64,000 nt of DNA from Ignavibacteriales bacterium. Lineage in GTDB: Bacteria > Bacteroidota > Ignavibacteria > Ignavibacteriales > Melioribacteraceae. The notes beneath the pieces were generated by a model. It was not told the origin of the DNA. It ran no database searches and was given only the letters and a program-made list of their open reading frames with translations. The stretch spans positions 186,001 through 250,000 of the forward strand of contig JACKAA010000005.1 in the NCBI GenBank assembly GCA_020635275.1, given 5' to 3'. The translations under genes and the position numbers were made by a program. This document shows, piece by piece, positions 34,399 through 43,911 of the stretch (the stretch's first letter is position 1; each line of letters starts with the position of its first letter).

Positions 34399-36915
34399 AT
34401 GATCAAAAGTAAATTCATTTTAATATTGATTTTTATTATAAGTTCTCATACCATTCTTGCTGGTGAAAACGAAAAAGAGATATTTAAATATTCCAATAAT
34501 TTATTTACTAAGAAATTTTATTCATCAACTAGTGAAGCTGGAAAAATATTTAGTGAATTAGAACATTTTGATAGTAATATTGATATACCAACCTCAACCG
34601 GGAAACCATTATTTGAATTTTATGTTAATAAAACAAAAGTAAATTCTGAAAGTGAAATTTGGAGTTTCAAAGACTATAGTGAACGTAAACTAAAAAATGG
34701 TGGAGTTGAATTTAAAATTAATTTCTCCGCAATTAAGGGTCCAATAAATGGTTTAAATATTTCATTAGTGCAGCAGTTATTTCCAAATTCAACTTTAGTA
34801 AGAGAAAAGTTAATTCTATGGACTGAAAGAGAATCTGAATATTTTCTCAATAAGTTAAATGACAAAATCCATTTTAATTTTCCAATCAATTACTTTAATT
34901 CAGAAAGTGATCAAATATTAACAAATACTGAAATTAGAATTGCATCGTGGGAAGAAAAGCCAATTACTTTTGGAAATAAAACTTCCGGCAACCACATGTT
35001 TTATCCAAAAATTAATGAAACGATATTATCGAATGAAGTTAGTCTTGTAAAGGGACCAATAAACTTAATATCTAATGGTAAACAAAGCTTATTTACAACC
35101 TATGAACATGCATCTCAGGATAATATTAATGGAATGTTTGATGAAACAAAAAAGGGAAAAGGTAAACTAATTGTTGATGCAATGCAAGGAACAAAAGGTG
35201 TATTTAACTTTGAAATAAATGATGAAGACTTTTGGTTTCTTGGAATCGAAAATAGCTACTCAAATAATTTAGTGACCTCATCTGTAAAAGCTTTGCGCGG
35301 TGCATATTTAGACGGTGAAATTATTGATAAGAATCATCCTTATGAATCAGTATGGACTGCAACAGCTTATTATGAAGGTAGTTCAATTGAAGAAGGTAAA
35401 AGGATTTTAAGAAATTATTTATTAAATCAGATTAACGAAAACCTCAATTCTAGAAAACCCGAATTTTATTACAACACTTGGGGAATGCAGCGTAATAGCC
35501 CAGGCGATTCACTAAGAAGCATCTTAAATTATGAAAGAATATTTAAAGAAATTGAATATGCATCTGAAATGGGTGTTGATATTTTTGTTTTAGATGATGG
35601 CTGGGAAGAAACACAAGGAATTTGGACTCCAAATAAAAAAAGACTTAAAGATGGTCTTGCACCAATAAAAGCAAAGCTTGATGAACACAATATGAAAATG
35701 GGTTTATGGTTTTCTCCAATGGGAATTGATACTTCAACTAAAAGGTATAAACTTCATCAAGACTGGGTAATTAAAGACTCTGAAGGCAATCCAATTAAAG
35801 CTCAATGGGGACATCCGGCATTTGATTTTGTAAGCGATTTCTCTGAATTATTTATTGAAGATTGCAAAAAACTTATCGATCAGGGGTGCAGTTTTATGAA
35901 ATGGGATGCTATAAATACTTTTTATAGCGATCTTCCAAATTTACATCACGGTGATTCAAATTATACATCAGAAGAAAGAAGAGCCCGATATGAATATCTT
36001 CTTCCAATTTATGTTACAAAAGCCATGGAGACTTTATTAGAATACGATCCAAATTTAATTATTGAAATTGATCTTACAGAAGCTAGAAGGGTAATGGCCG
36101 GTTTAGCTCCAATTAGTCAAGGTAAACTTTTTTGGATGAATAATGGAGCCAGTACATATAATGATTATTCAACATATAGAACAAAATCAATGCGGACAAT
36201 TGCTAATGAATTTGCAGGAATTATTCCTTGGGAACTATTTACTTATGCGAGTTATCCTCATAATATTAAAGGCTCTATGGAATATAATTTGAATAGTTCA
36301 ATACTTTCCGGACATGGATTCTGGGGGAATTTGGATTTAATGAATTCTGCAGATAGAAAATATATTGGTGAAAAAGTAAAAACTGCCAAATCAATTTTAG
36401 AACAAATAATTGATGTAAATCCAAAAGTAAACGGTAGAGTTGGAGATAGTCCTGAAATATATTCTATTGTAAATAATGAAAAAGGAATTGGACAAATTAT
36501 AAGTTTTACGGATGAACCAATTAAATATGATTATTGCATAAAAATTAATCCGGAAAAAGTGTTCACTGTTTTGAATACGCCTTATTCTATTGTTAATGAT
36601 TCACTAAAACTAAATTTAAATTTTACTCTTCCAGAATCATCAATAAATGCGTCTATTTTGCCAAATGAGAATAACCAAATTTTAATTACGAACAGCCATG
36701 TTCCAATTATTTTTGCTGAATTCAAAAATGATAAGTTGCAGTATCAAGTTAAAGGTAAAGGTCAGCAAACAATGTATGTAAATAGAAATTATGGTTTGCC
36801 AAAAATTAAGAATCAAAACTCAGAATTAAATTTCTCAGTAAAAGATGATTATTACATTATTGATGTAACAAATAATGTCCCAGATGAATTTATTGAAATA
36901 GATTTGGAAAAATAA
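34399..36915 (+). CDS. GH36-like (clan D) alpha-galactosidase family protein
   Basis: An 838-residue secreted protein with a signal peptide at residues 1-21. An N-terminal beta-supersandwich covers about 30-340. A TIM barrel starts at FYYNTWGMQRN, with DIFVLDDGWEETQGIW, MGLWFSPMGI and FMKWDAINTF; the Asp of KWD aligns with the GH27/GH36 nucleophile. IIEIDLTEARRVMAGL stands where the acid/base is expected, but without the usual SGGGRFD motif, so the subfamily is divergent. A beta-sheet C-terminus follows. Clan D enzymes cleave alpha-galactosides or related alpha-linked sugars. It starts a new run of glycosidases. Confidence 0.75.
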   Translation: MIKSKFILILIFIISSHTILAGENEKEIFKYSNNLFTKKFYSSTSEAGKIFSELEHFDSNIDIPTSTGKPLFEFYVNKTKVNSESEIWSFKDYSERKLKNGGVEFKINFSAIKGPINGLNISLVQQLFPNSTLVREKLILWTERESEYFLNKLNDKIHFNFPINYFNSESDQILTNTEIRIASWEEKPITFGNKTSGNHMFYPKINETILSNEVSLVKGPINLISNGKQSLFTTYEHASQDNINGMFDETKKGKGKLIVDAMQGTKGVFNFEINDEDFWFLGIENSYSNNLVTSSVKALRGAYLDGEIIDKNHPYESVWTATAYYEGSSIEEGKRILRNYLLNQINENLNSRKPEFYYNTWGMQRNSPGDSLRSILNYERIFKEIEYASEMGVDIFVLDDGWEETQGIWTPNKKRLKDGLAPIKAKLDEHNMKMGLWFSPMGIDTSTKRYKLHQDWVIKDSEGNPIKAQWGHPAFDFVSDFSELFIEDCKKLIDQGCSFMKWDAINTFYSDLPNLHHGDSNYTSEERRARYEYLLPIYVTKAMETLLEYDPNLIIEIDLTEARRVMAGLAPISQGKLFWMNNGASTYNDYSTYRTKSMRTIANEFAGIIPWELFTYASYPHNIKGSMEYNLNSSILSGHGFWGNLDLMNSADRKYIGEKVKTAKSILEQIIDVNPKVNGRVGDSPEIYSIVNNEKGIGQIISFTDEPIKYDYCIKINPEKVFTVLNTPYSIVNDSLKLNLNFTLPESSINASILPNENNQILITNSHVPIIFAEFKNDKLQYQVKGKGQQTMYVNRNYGLPKIKNQNSELNFSVKDDYYIIDVTNNVPDEFIEIDLEK

Positions 36916-37010
36916 GTTTGTCAAAAATATTTTTTTTGAACTGCCAAATTTTCATAAAAATTATTGTATACCTATATTGAACCTAATTTAAACAAATGGA
37001 GTAAGTACCA

Positions 37011-39791
37011 TTGAAAAAAATCCTAATTTTATTCGTTTTATTCTTCTTGTCAACTAATTTTGTTCAATCCCAAGAAAATATCAAAATTGAAGATTTAGAA
37101 AAACTTGCTAATCAACACGATTTAACACTTCCAGACTGGGGACCTTATACAAAAAGATACATTGGAGTTTCGCATATTCCGGATGTAAAAAGTGGATTGA
37201 GATTTGACTTAAGCGTCTTCCCAAGTTTCTATAGAAGGAAAGTTGATGTACCAAATGTACTTTATGAAAATGGATATCATCCTTGGGAAGCTTCTCCAAA
37301 TTTAGAATATTTTAGTTTTAGACACGAGCTTGAATGGAAAGATCAAGTTTATGCGGATATTTCATATTCCGAGATAACTTCAAAATCACGACTAATTAGA
37401 ATTGAATGTGTAAATAATACTGATCAGAATCAAAATTTAGCTTTAAATTTTATGGCTTATTTAAATTTTCCTCCAATAAAAGAATATAGTCCTTACACTC
37501 CAATTTATCCTGCAATAGTTAATTTGCCTAAAAAATCTCAATGGATTGATGCACTTGACTATGAAGATTTGAAATTTTACAAAACTCGTCCGACGGATAA
37601 TTTAGTATATGACGGTAAAATGAGAGGTGAAATTAGAGATAATGGATTTGTAAATGGTTCCGGCATTGGTTTGGATTTCGGTAAGGATAAAGGTGATTTT
37701 GTTTCTTATAAAATTTATGTTGAAGAAAATTTTCTTGATGCTGTTTTATTAATAAGATATAAGCTAGATGAGGGTAAGAAGGTTAGCTTTGATCTAAAAG
37801 GATTAACAACAGAAAATATTGCTTTTACTGGGAATAATACATTTAAACTTGAAGAAGTAAAATTGGGAAAACTTGCAAAGGGTGCACAAAGTTTTACATT
37901 AACTTCTAAAGGTGGAAACGGATTACAATTTGATGGTTTTATTATTGTTGAATCAAATGATGCTGATAATATTAAGTTTGTACAAAAAGAATGGAATCCT
38001 GTGCCAAAAATATCTGAAGGCCCAAGTAAAAATTCAATAATTCTAAAGTATGATGATTTAGATTTATTTTATGGGTTATCATGGCCGGATGATATTTTTC
38101 AAATTCGTGAATGGTATGGACGAGATCTTTCAGATTATTTTAAGCAAATGGTAAATGAGCATGTTCAAACAAAATTTTATGGAGAGGGGAAAGGTCACTA
38201 CACAAATGTATTTTTGCGTCCAATTGTTATGCAGCCAAAAACAAATAAAATATTGTATGGAACAATTTGCTGCGGAACAAAAGAAGAAGTTGAAGAAAGC
38301 TTAAACAAACTGAACAAATCTGCTTCTACTTTTGATGATATATATCTTAAAGCAAAATCCAAAGTTGCAAAAATGGATGGAAATGCTGAAGGTGAAATGT
38401 ACAAATTTAGTATAGAAAGAATGAACGCAACACTTAATTGTAATGTTGTTTATCCGGTTTATACACAAAAGCAATATATTCGGCACAGTGCACCGGGAAG
38501 ATGGTGGGATTGCCTTTATACTTGGGATTCAGGATTTATTGGAATGGGTTATTTGCAAACTAGTACGCAAAAAGCAATTGAAAATTTAAATGCTTATGTG
38601 CAAGAACCCGGCGCTCAATCTGCTTTTATCCATCATGGAACTCCGGTACCAACGCAGCATTATTTATTTACGGAACTTTGGAATAAAACTCAATCAAATG
38701 AACTGCTTGAATATTTTTACCCAAGATTAAAACAATATCATGAATTTATGGCCGGAAGATTAGGAAGTTCTTCAACAAAAGTATTAAAATCAAATTTATT
38801 AAAAACATGGGATTACTTTTATAATTCAGGCGGTTGGGATGATTTATCTCCTCAAAAATATATTCATGATAATAATTTGGAAGAAACTGTCGCACCTGTT
38901 GTTACATCATCTCATGTAATAAGAACAGCCAAAATGTTAAAAATGGTTGCAAATAAATTAGGGAAAACAGAAGATATAAAAGAATATGATGAAGATATTT
39001 TAACATTTTCAAATGCTCTTCAAAAATATTCATGGGATAATGAATCCGGTTATTTCGGTTATGTTGTTCATGATACAAATGGAAATCCTGAAAAAATATT
39101 GAGATATAATTCAAAAGAAAATTATGATATGACATTTGACGGAGCTTATCCAATTGTTGCAGGAATTTGTAATCTTAATCAGAAAGAAAGAATTTTATCT
39201 TATCTTAAATCAGAAAAGCACTTGTGGTCAAATACTGGATTAACGGCAGTTGATCAATCAGCACCTTATTATAATATTGACGGATATTGGAATGGAACTG
39301 TTTGGATGTCGCATCAATGGTTTTTTTGGAAAGCAATGCTTGATATAGGAGAATCAGAATTTGCATTTAAAATTGCCAAAACAGCATTAGATGTTTGGAA
39401 AAATGAAGTTGAAACTTCATACAATTGCATGGAACATTTTTTAGTTGAAACAAGCAGAGGTGCGGGTTGGCATGAGTTTGGGGCTTTATCTTCTCCAGTT
39501 GTTATTTGGTATTCAGCGTATTTTATGCCAGGTAATTTTACAACAGGATTTGATATTTGGTCAGAAAATAAAAAGTTTAATGAAGATTACACCAGTTTTT
39601 CTGTTGAATTAAAAAGTTACGGACAAAATGAAAAATCATCAATTATTGTTTGTATGAATCCCGAATATAGTTATGATGTTAAATGGAATGGTGAAAATAT
39701 TGAACACAAATCATTAACAAAGGGTACATTGAGTATTGAATTAGATATGCAAAAGAATAAAGTCGGAAATTTAATAGTCAATTTAAAATAA
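37011..39791 (+). CDS. Secreted (alpha/alpha)6-barrel glycosidase, MGH1/GH63-like
   Basis: A 926-residue protein with a signal peptide (about residues 1-20, ending VQSQ). The first half is beta-rich with GFIIVESNDADNIKFV. From about residue 470 a helical barrel follows with APGRWWDCLYTWDSGFIGMG, GGWDDLSPQ, WSNTGLTAVDQSAPYY, GYWNGTVWMSHQWFFW and the late GAGWHEFGALSSPV. These resemble GH63, trehalase and mannosylglycerate-hydrolase-like barrels, where the Asp of WD(S/T) and a late Glu act as catalytic pair. I cannot assign a substrate. Translation starts at TTG behind AATGGAG; no ATG gives the signal peptide. Confidence 0.7.
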   Translation: MKKILILFVLFFLSTNFVQSQENIKIEDLEKLANQHDLTLPDWGPYTKRYIGVSHIPDVKSGLRFDLSVFPSFYRRKVDVPNVLYENGYHPWEASPNLEYFSFRHELEWKDQVYADISYSEITSKSRLIRIECVNNTDQNQNLALNFMAYLNFPPIKEYSPYTPIYPAIVNLPKKSQWIDALDYEDLKFYKTRPTDNLVYDGKMRGEIRDNGFVNGSGIGLDFGKDKGDFVSYKIYVEENFLDAVLLIRYKLDEGKKVSFDLKGLTTENIAFTGNNTFKLEEVKLGKLAKGAQSFTLTSKGGNGLQFDGFIIVESNDADNIKFVQKEWNPVPKISEGPSKNSIILKYDDLDLFYGLSWPDDIFQIREWYGRDLSDYFKQMVNEHVQTKFYGEGKGHYTNVFLRPIVMQPKTNKILYGTICCGTKEEVEESLNKLNKSASTFDDIYLKAKSKVAKMDGNAEGEMYKFSIERMNATLNCNVVYPVYTQKQYIRHSAPGRWWDCLYTWDSGFIGMGYLQTSTQKAIENLNAYVQEPGAQSAFIHHGTPVPTQHYLFTELWNKTQSNELLEYFYPRLKQYHEFMAGRLGSSSTKVLKSNLLKTWDYFYNSGGWDDLSPQKYIHDNNLEETVAPVVTSSHVIRTAKMLKMVANKLGKTEDIKEYDEDILTFSNALQKYSWDNESGYFGYVVHDTNGNPEKILRYNSKENYDMTFDGAYPIVAGICNLNQKERILSYLKSEKHLWSNTGLTAVDQSAPYYNIDGYWNGTVWMSHQWFFWKAMLDIGESEFAFKIAKTALDVWKNEVETSYNCMEHFLVETSRGAGWHEFGALSSPVVIWYSAYFMPGNFTTGFDIWSENKKFNEDYTSFSVELKSYGQNEKSSIIVCMNPEYSYDVKWNGENIEHKSLTKGTLSIELDMQKNKVGNLIVNLK

Positions 39792-39806
39792 TTGAGAGTT
39801 ATTTGT

Positions 39807-41408
39807 ATGTTCAAACTAAAACTATCGGGGAAAATATTTAGATCTTATACTTTTATTGTCTTTTTTATTATATTCACTTTTTTTGAATTTAAACCAGTTA
39901 TTGCATCAACAAAAAATTTTAATATTTTGGATTTTGGAGCAATTCGTGATGGTAAAACACTTAATCATGAATTTATTCAAAATGCTATTGATGCAGCTCA
40001 TAATTACGGAAACGGAAAAGTTATAATTCCAAGTGGAATATTCTTGACTGGCTCAATAGTATTAAAATCAAATGTTGAATTATATTTTGAAAAAGGTGCA
40101 ATTTTATTGGGCTCAACTAATATTAAAGATTACAAAAGTTTTGACAGATGGAAATCTTTAATATTAGCTGATAAACAAGAAAATATTAAAATTACAGGCA
40201 ATGGTACCATTGATGGGCAAGGCAGAAACCTTGCTCTTAAAATTGATAGTCTATTTTATGTTGGACAGCTCGACTCAAGTTATTATAATCTAAGAAGAAA
40301 GAGACCAAACGAATTGGCTAGACCTCAGTTAGTAGAATTTGTTGAATGTAAAAATATATTAGTTGAGGATATTACGTTAAAAAATGCAGCATGCTGGGTT
40401 CAAACATATGATCTATGTGAAAATTTAGTATTAAATAGAATAAAAGTTATAAGTGATGCATACTGGAATAACGACGGAATTGATATTAGCGATTGTAAAA
40501 ATGTACAAATAACAAATTGTTATGTAAATTCAGCAGATGATGGAATTTGCTTAAAGTCGCATCATGAGGATTCTTTTAATGATAATATAATAATTTCTGA
40601 TTGTACAGTTCGTTCTAGCGCCAGTGCAGTAAAATTTGGGACTGCATCTGTCGGCGGATTCAAAAATGTAAAAATTTCCAATATAAAAATATTTGATACT
40701 TTTCGATCAGCGATTGCAATTGAATCTGTTGATGGTGGAATAATAGAAAATATTGAAGTCTCAAATATTAGAGCCATTAATACAGGTAATGCAATATTTA
40801 TTAAGCTTGGTCACAGAAATAAAGATTACAAAATTGGTATTGTTAAAAATATTAAAATAAATGATGTTAAAGTGCAGATTCCATTTAATAGGCCTGATGA
40901 TAATTATGAAATTAGAGGTCCGGAATTAGAATTTTTTCATAATCCTTTTCCAGCTTCTATAACAGGAATTCCGGAATATTATGTAGAGAATGTTGAATTA
41001 TCAAATATTGAAATTACTTACCCTGGAAGGGGCAATAATGGTTTAGCTAATTTACCAATATTTAGATTGACCGATGTACCGGAAAATGAAAGTGATTATC
41101 CGGAATTTCATATGTTCGGTGAATTACCTTCTTGGGCTTTTTATGTTCGTCATGTTAAAAACATAAAAATGCAAAATGTATATGTTATTGCTCAAGATAT
41201 TGATTATAGGCCTGCTTTTGTCTTTGATGATGTTAAAGATTTGGAATTAAAGAAGTTGCAAATATTAGAAGAAAAAATAAAGACACAAATAATTCTAAAA
41301 AATGTTGAAGTGTTTGATATTGATGATAGTGCTCAAAAATTAGTTAAAGTTTTAAAAAATTTAGTTTCTGAGGAAAATAGAATTAAAACTGAAGAAATTC
41401 GAAACTAG
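39807..41408 (+). CDS. GH28-family pectinolytic glycosidase
   Basis: A right-handed beta-helix enzyme of 533 residues with an N-terminal signal (hydrophobic SYTFIVFFIIFTFF). I start at the ATG behind GAGAG; an in-frame TTG adds five residues. NILDFGAIRDGKTLNHEFIQ opens the helix. The catalytic acid motifs read YWNNDGIDISDC and SADDGICLKS, matching NTD and DD of polygalacturonases. The third motif, normally GHG, is replaced by SASAVKFGTASVGGF, as in a branch of GH28 enzymes away from classical polygalacturonases. Rhamnogalacturonan or other galacturonide cleavage is a reasonable guess. Confidence 0.82.
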   Translation: MFKLKLSGKIFRSYTFIVFFIIFTFFEFKPVIASTKNFNILDFGAIRDGKTLNHEFIQNAIDAAHNYGNGKVIIPSGIFLTGSIVLKSNVELYFEKGAILLGSTNIKDYKSFDRWKSLILADKQENIKITGNGTIDGQGRNLALKIDSLFYVGQLDSSYYNLRRKRPNELARPQLVEFVECKNILVEDITLKNAACWVQTYDLCENLVLNRIKVISDAYWNNDGIDISDCKNVQITNCYVNSADDGICLKSHHEDSFNDNIIISDCTVRSSASAVKFGTASVGGFKNVKISNIKIFDTFRSAIAIESVDGGIIENIEVSNIRAINTGNAIFIKLGHRNKDYKIGIVKNIKINDVKVQIPFNRPDDNYEIRGPELEFFHNPFPASITGIPEYYVENVELSNIEITYPGRGNNGLANLPIFRLTDVPENESDYPEFHMFGELPSWAFYVRHVKNIKMQNVYVIAQDIDYRPAFVFDDVKDLELKKLQILEEKIKTQIILKNVEVFDIDDSAQKLVKVLKNLVSEENRIKTEEIRN

Positions 41409-41476
41409 ATGAATTTTACTTATTATGATATTGCCAAGTTTTCCTTAGTTTATAGAATTGAGAACCAGATAGAAAA

Positions 41477-41501
41477 TTACATGTTAAAATATTACATGTA
41501 A
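41477..41501. repeat. Inverted repeat upstream of the GH92 gene
   Basis: TTACATGT and ACATGTAA are perfect 8-base inverted arms around a 9-base AT spacer, in the 184-base gap before the GH92 gene. Each arm includes the palindrome ACATGT. It could be an operator for a dimeric regulator. Confidence 0.5.
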
Positions 41502-41592
41502 AAGAGTGGATTAAAAATTAAAAAGTTATTCTTGATCACAAATTGGTGAATATAAAAGCAGTGCGACTGTCAATTAAACCTTTAGAAAAAAA

Positions 41593-43842
41593 ATGAATTT
41601 TAGAAAAATGAAAAATAATATTTTATGTTTAATATTAATTACTAATTACTTTGGCTGTACTAATGTTAATAAAATTGATTTAATAAAATATGTTAATCCT
41701 TTAATTGGTACAGCACCATCAACTACAATTAGTGCACTAAAACATGGAGAAGGAACTGAAAATAATGCACAAGTAATTCCATCTGTAAGTGTTCCTTTTG
41801 GTATGACAAATTGGACTCCGCAGACAAAAAATGTTGAAACTAAATGTGTTGCACCTTACTATTACACTGATACACTTATTACAGGATTTCGAGGTTCTCA
41901 TTGGTTAAGCGGATCTTGTACACAAGATTATGGAAGTTTTACGGTAATGCCAATTACTGGAGAATTAAACTTTTTGCCTGATGAAAGAGGATCTGTATTT
42001 TCACATAAAGATGAAAACTCAACACCATATTACTATAAAGTAAATTTGCAAAAATATAATATTGATTGTGAATTATCAGCAACAACAAGAGCTGGAATTT
42101 TGAGATTTAATTTCAATGAATCAAAAAATAGATTTATTGTAATTGAACCAAACAGTGATGAGAACGAAGGTTACATAAAATTATTGCCAGAACAAGGTGA
42201 AATAGTTGGTTATAATCCAGTTCACAGAATTTATCAAGGTTGGGGTGAACGAGCAGGATTTAGCGGTTACTTTGTTGCAAAATTTGAGAAACCTTTTGAT
42301 AAATACGGAACTTATCAAAATCAAAATTTATTAGAAAAAGAAAATGAAATTTCTGATCGGGAAAAAATTGGTGCTTATGTTGATTTGTCAAATTCAGATG
42401 ATAAAATTATTGAATTAAAAATTGGAACATCATTTGTCAGTATTGAAAATGCTAGGGAAAACTTAGAAAAAGAAATTGGTCAAAAAAGTTTTGATGAAAT
42501 AAAAAATGATCTGAAAAATATTTGGAATGAAGAATTAGCAAAAATAAAAATTGAAACTTCTTCAAATGAAAAGAAAATAAAATTCTATACTGCATTTTAT
42601 CATTCGCTCCAGCATCCAAGAACTTATAGCGATGTAAATGGAGATTATCCAGAATTTAATGGTGGAAAAGAAATTAAAAATTCCGGTTCAGATAATTATT
42701 ATTCAGATTTTTCAGTTTGGGATACTTATAGATCACTTCATCCATTGCTGAACATTATTATGCCTGATAAAAGCAAGGGAATGATAAAATCACTTTTAGC
42801 TATGGCAGAACAAGGCGGCTGGCTTCCAATATTTCCGTGCTGGAACAGTTACACTTCTGCTATGATTGGAGATCATGTCATATCAATTATTGCTGATGGT
42901 TATGTAAAAGGAATTATTGAGATAGATGAAAATCAATATTCTTATTTAAAACAGAATGCAACTGAATCACCCAAAGAGTTTAAAGATTATGTTGATGGAA
43001 AAGGAAGAAGAGCATTAGAATCATATATGCAATATGGTTACGTTCCTCTTGAAGATAGTGTAAAGCAATCATTTCACCAAAGGGAACAAGTTTCCCGAAC
43101 AATGGAATATTCTTATGATGATTATGTATTAAGTCAAATTGCTAAGAAGTTAGGAAAAAATGAAGATTACGAAAACTTTTTCAAGCGATCAAAAAATTAT
43201 AAAAATGTTTATGACACTTCAGTAAAAAGTGTAAGAGGTAAATTTAAAGACGGAACTTTTACAAATGAATTTATAAAAGATCAGCGAATGCCTTATATTA
43301 CTGAAGGAACGCCATGGCAGTACACTTGGTACGTTCCTCAAGATGTAAGTGGATTAATTGAATTAATGGGGGGAAAAGATTCTTTCAATACTGAGTTAAC
43401 AACATTCTTTGAGACCGGAAATTATTGGCATGGTAATGAGCCTGGTCATCAAATTCCTTTTTTATTTACTTATAGCGATCAGCCCGAAAAAACAAATAAA
43501 ATTGTTAATCAAATATTAGAAGAAGAATATAGCTCAGAACCGGGAGGTTTAAGCGGAAATGACGACGCTGGTCAAATGTCGGCCTGGTATGTATTTGCGG
43601 CAATGGGACTTTATCCGGTATGTCCGGGTTCAACAGAGTATGCAGTATTTTTACCTAATCATGAAGAAAGCATTATCGATTTAGGAAATGGAAAAACGTT
43701 TTCAATTTTAGCAGATGGTGTTAATGTAAATTCACAAATTAAAAAAATTTTATTAAATGGTAAACAAATTGAGAGAAATTCAATTAGTCACTCAGATTTA
43801 ATCAAAGGGGGGCAGCTTATTTTTGAACTTTCAAACAAATGA
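41593..43842 (+). CDS. GH92 alpha-mannosidase, lipoprotein
   Basis: A 749-residue protein. The lipobox around C22 (NYFGC) suggests a lipoprotein. The GH92 hallmark start is KYVNPLIGTAPST, followed by SVPFGMTNWTPQT and GFRGSHWLSGSC. The helical half has SDFSVWDTYRSLHPLL and GWLPIFPCWNSYTSAMIGDHV, and later YVPQDVSGLIELMGG and GLSGNDDAGQMSAWYVF, which hold the calcium and catalytic acidic residues of the family. GH92 enzymes are calcium-dependent exo-alpha-mannosidases, mostly on N-glycans or mannans, which sits oddly with an otherwise pectin-like set and may indicate a mixed substrate. Confidence 0.9.
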   Translation: MNFRKMKNNILCLILITNYFGCTNVNKIDLIKYVNPLIGTAPSTTISALKHGEGTENNAQVIPSVSVPFGMTNWTPQTKNVETKCVAPYYYTDTLITGFRGSHWLSGSCTQDYGSFTVMPITGELNFLPDERGSVFSHKDENSTPYYYKVNLQKYNIDCELSATTRAGILRFNFNESKNRFIVIEPNSDENEGYIKLLPEQGEIVGYNPVHRIYQGWGERAGFSGYFVAKFEKPFDKYGTYQNQNLLEKENEISDREKIGAYVDLSNSDDKIIELKIGTSFVSIENARENLEKEIGQKSFDEIKNDLKNIWNEELAKIKIETSSNEKKIKFYTAFYHSLQHPRTYSDVNGDYPEFNGGKEIKNSGSDNYYSDFSVWDTYRSLHPLLNIIMPDKSKGMIKSLLAMAEQGGWLPIFPCWNSYTSAMIGDHVISIIADGYVKGIIEIDENQYSYLKQNATESPKEFKDYVDGKGRRALESYMQYGYVPLEDSVKQSFHQREQVSRTMEYSYDDYVLSQIAKKLGKNEDYENFFKRSKNYKNVYDTSVKSVRGKFKDGTFTNEFIKDQRMPYITEGTPWQYTWYVPQDVSGLIELMGGKDSFNTELTTFFETGNYWHGNEPGHQIPFLFTYSDQPEKTNKIVNQILEEEYSSEPGGLSGNDDAGQMSAWYVFAAMGLYPVCPGSTEYAVFLPNHEESIIDLGNGKTFSILADGVNVNSQIKKILLNGKQIERNSISHSDLIKGGQLIFELSNK

Positions 43843-43911
43843 TCGAATTGAGGGACTATTAAACTTCTACCTGCTAAAAATGAAATTATAAATAAATTTA
43901 TTGGAGAAAGA

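Noticed and set aside
39792..39806. TTG start for the GH28 gene directly after the preceding stop
   Set aside because: The GAGAG ribosome site lies between this TTG and the ATG at 39807, which it fits by spacing.
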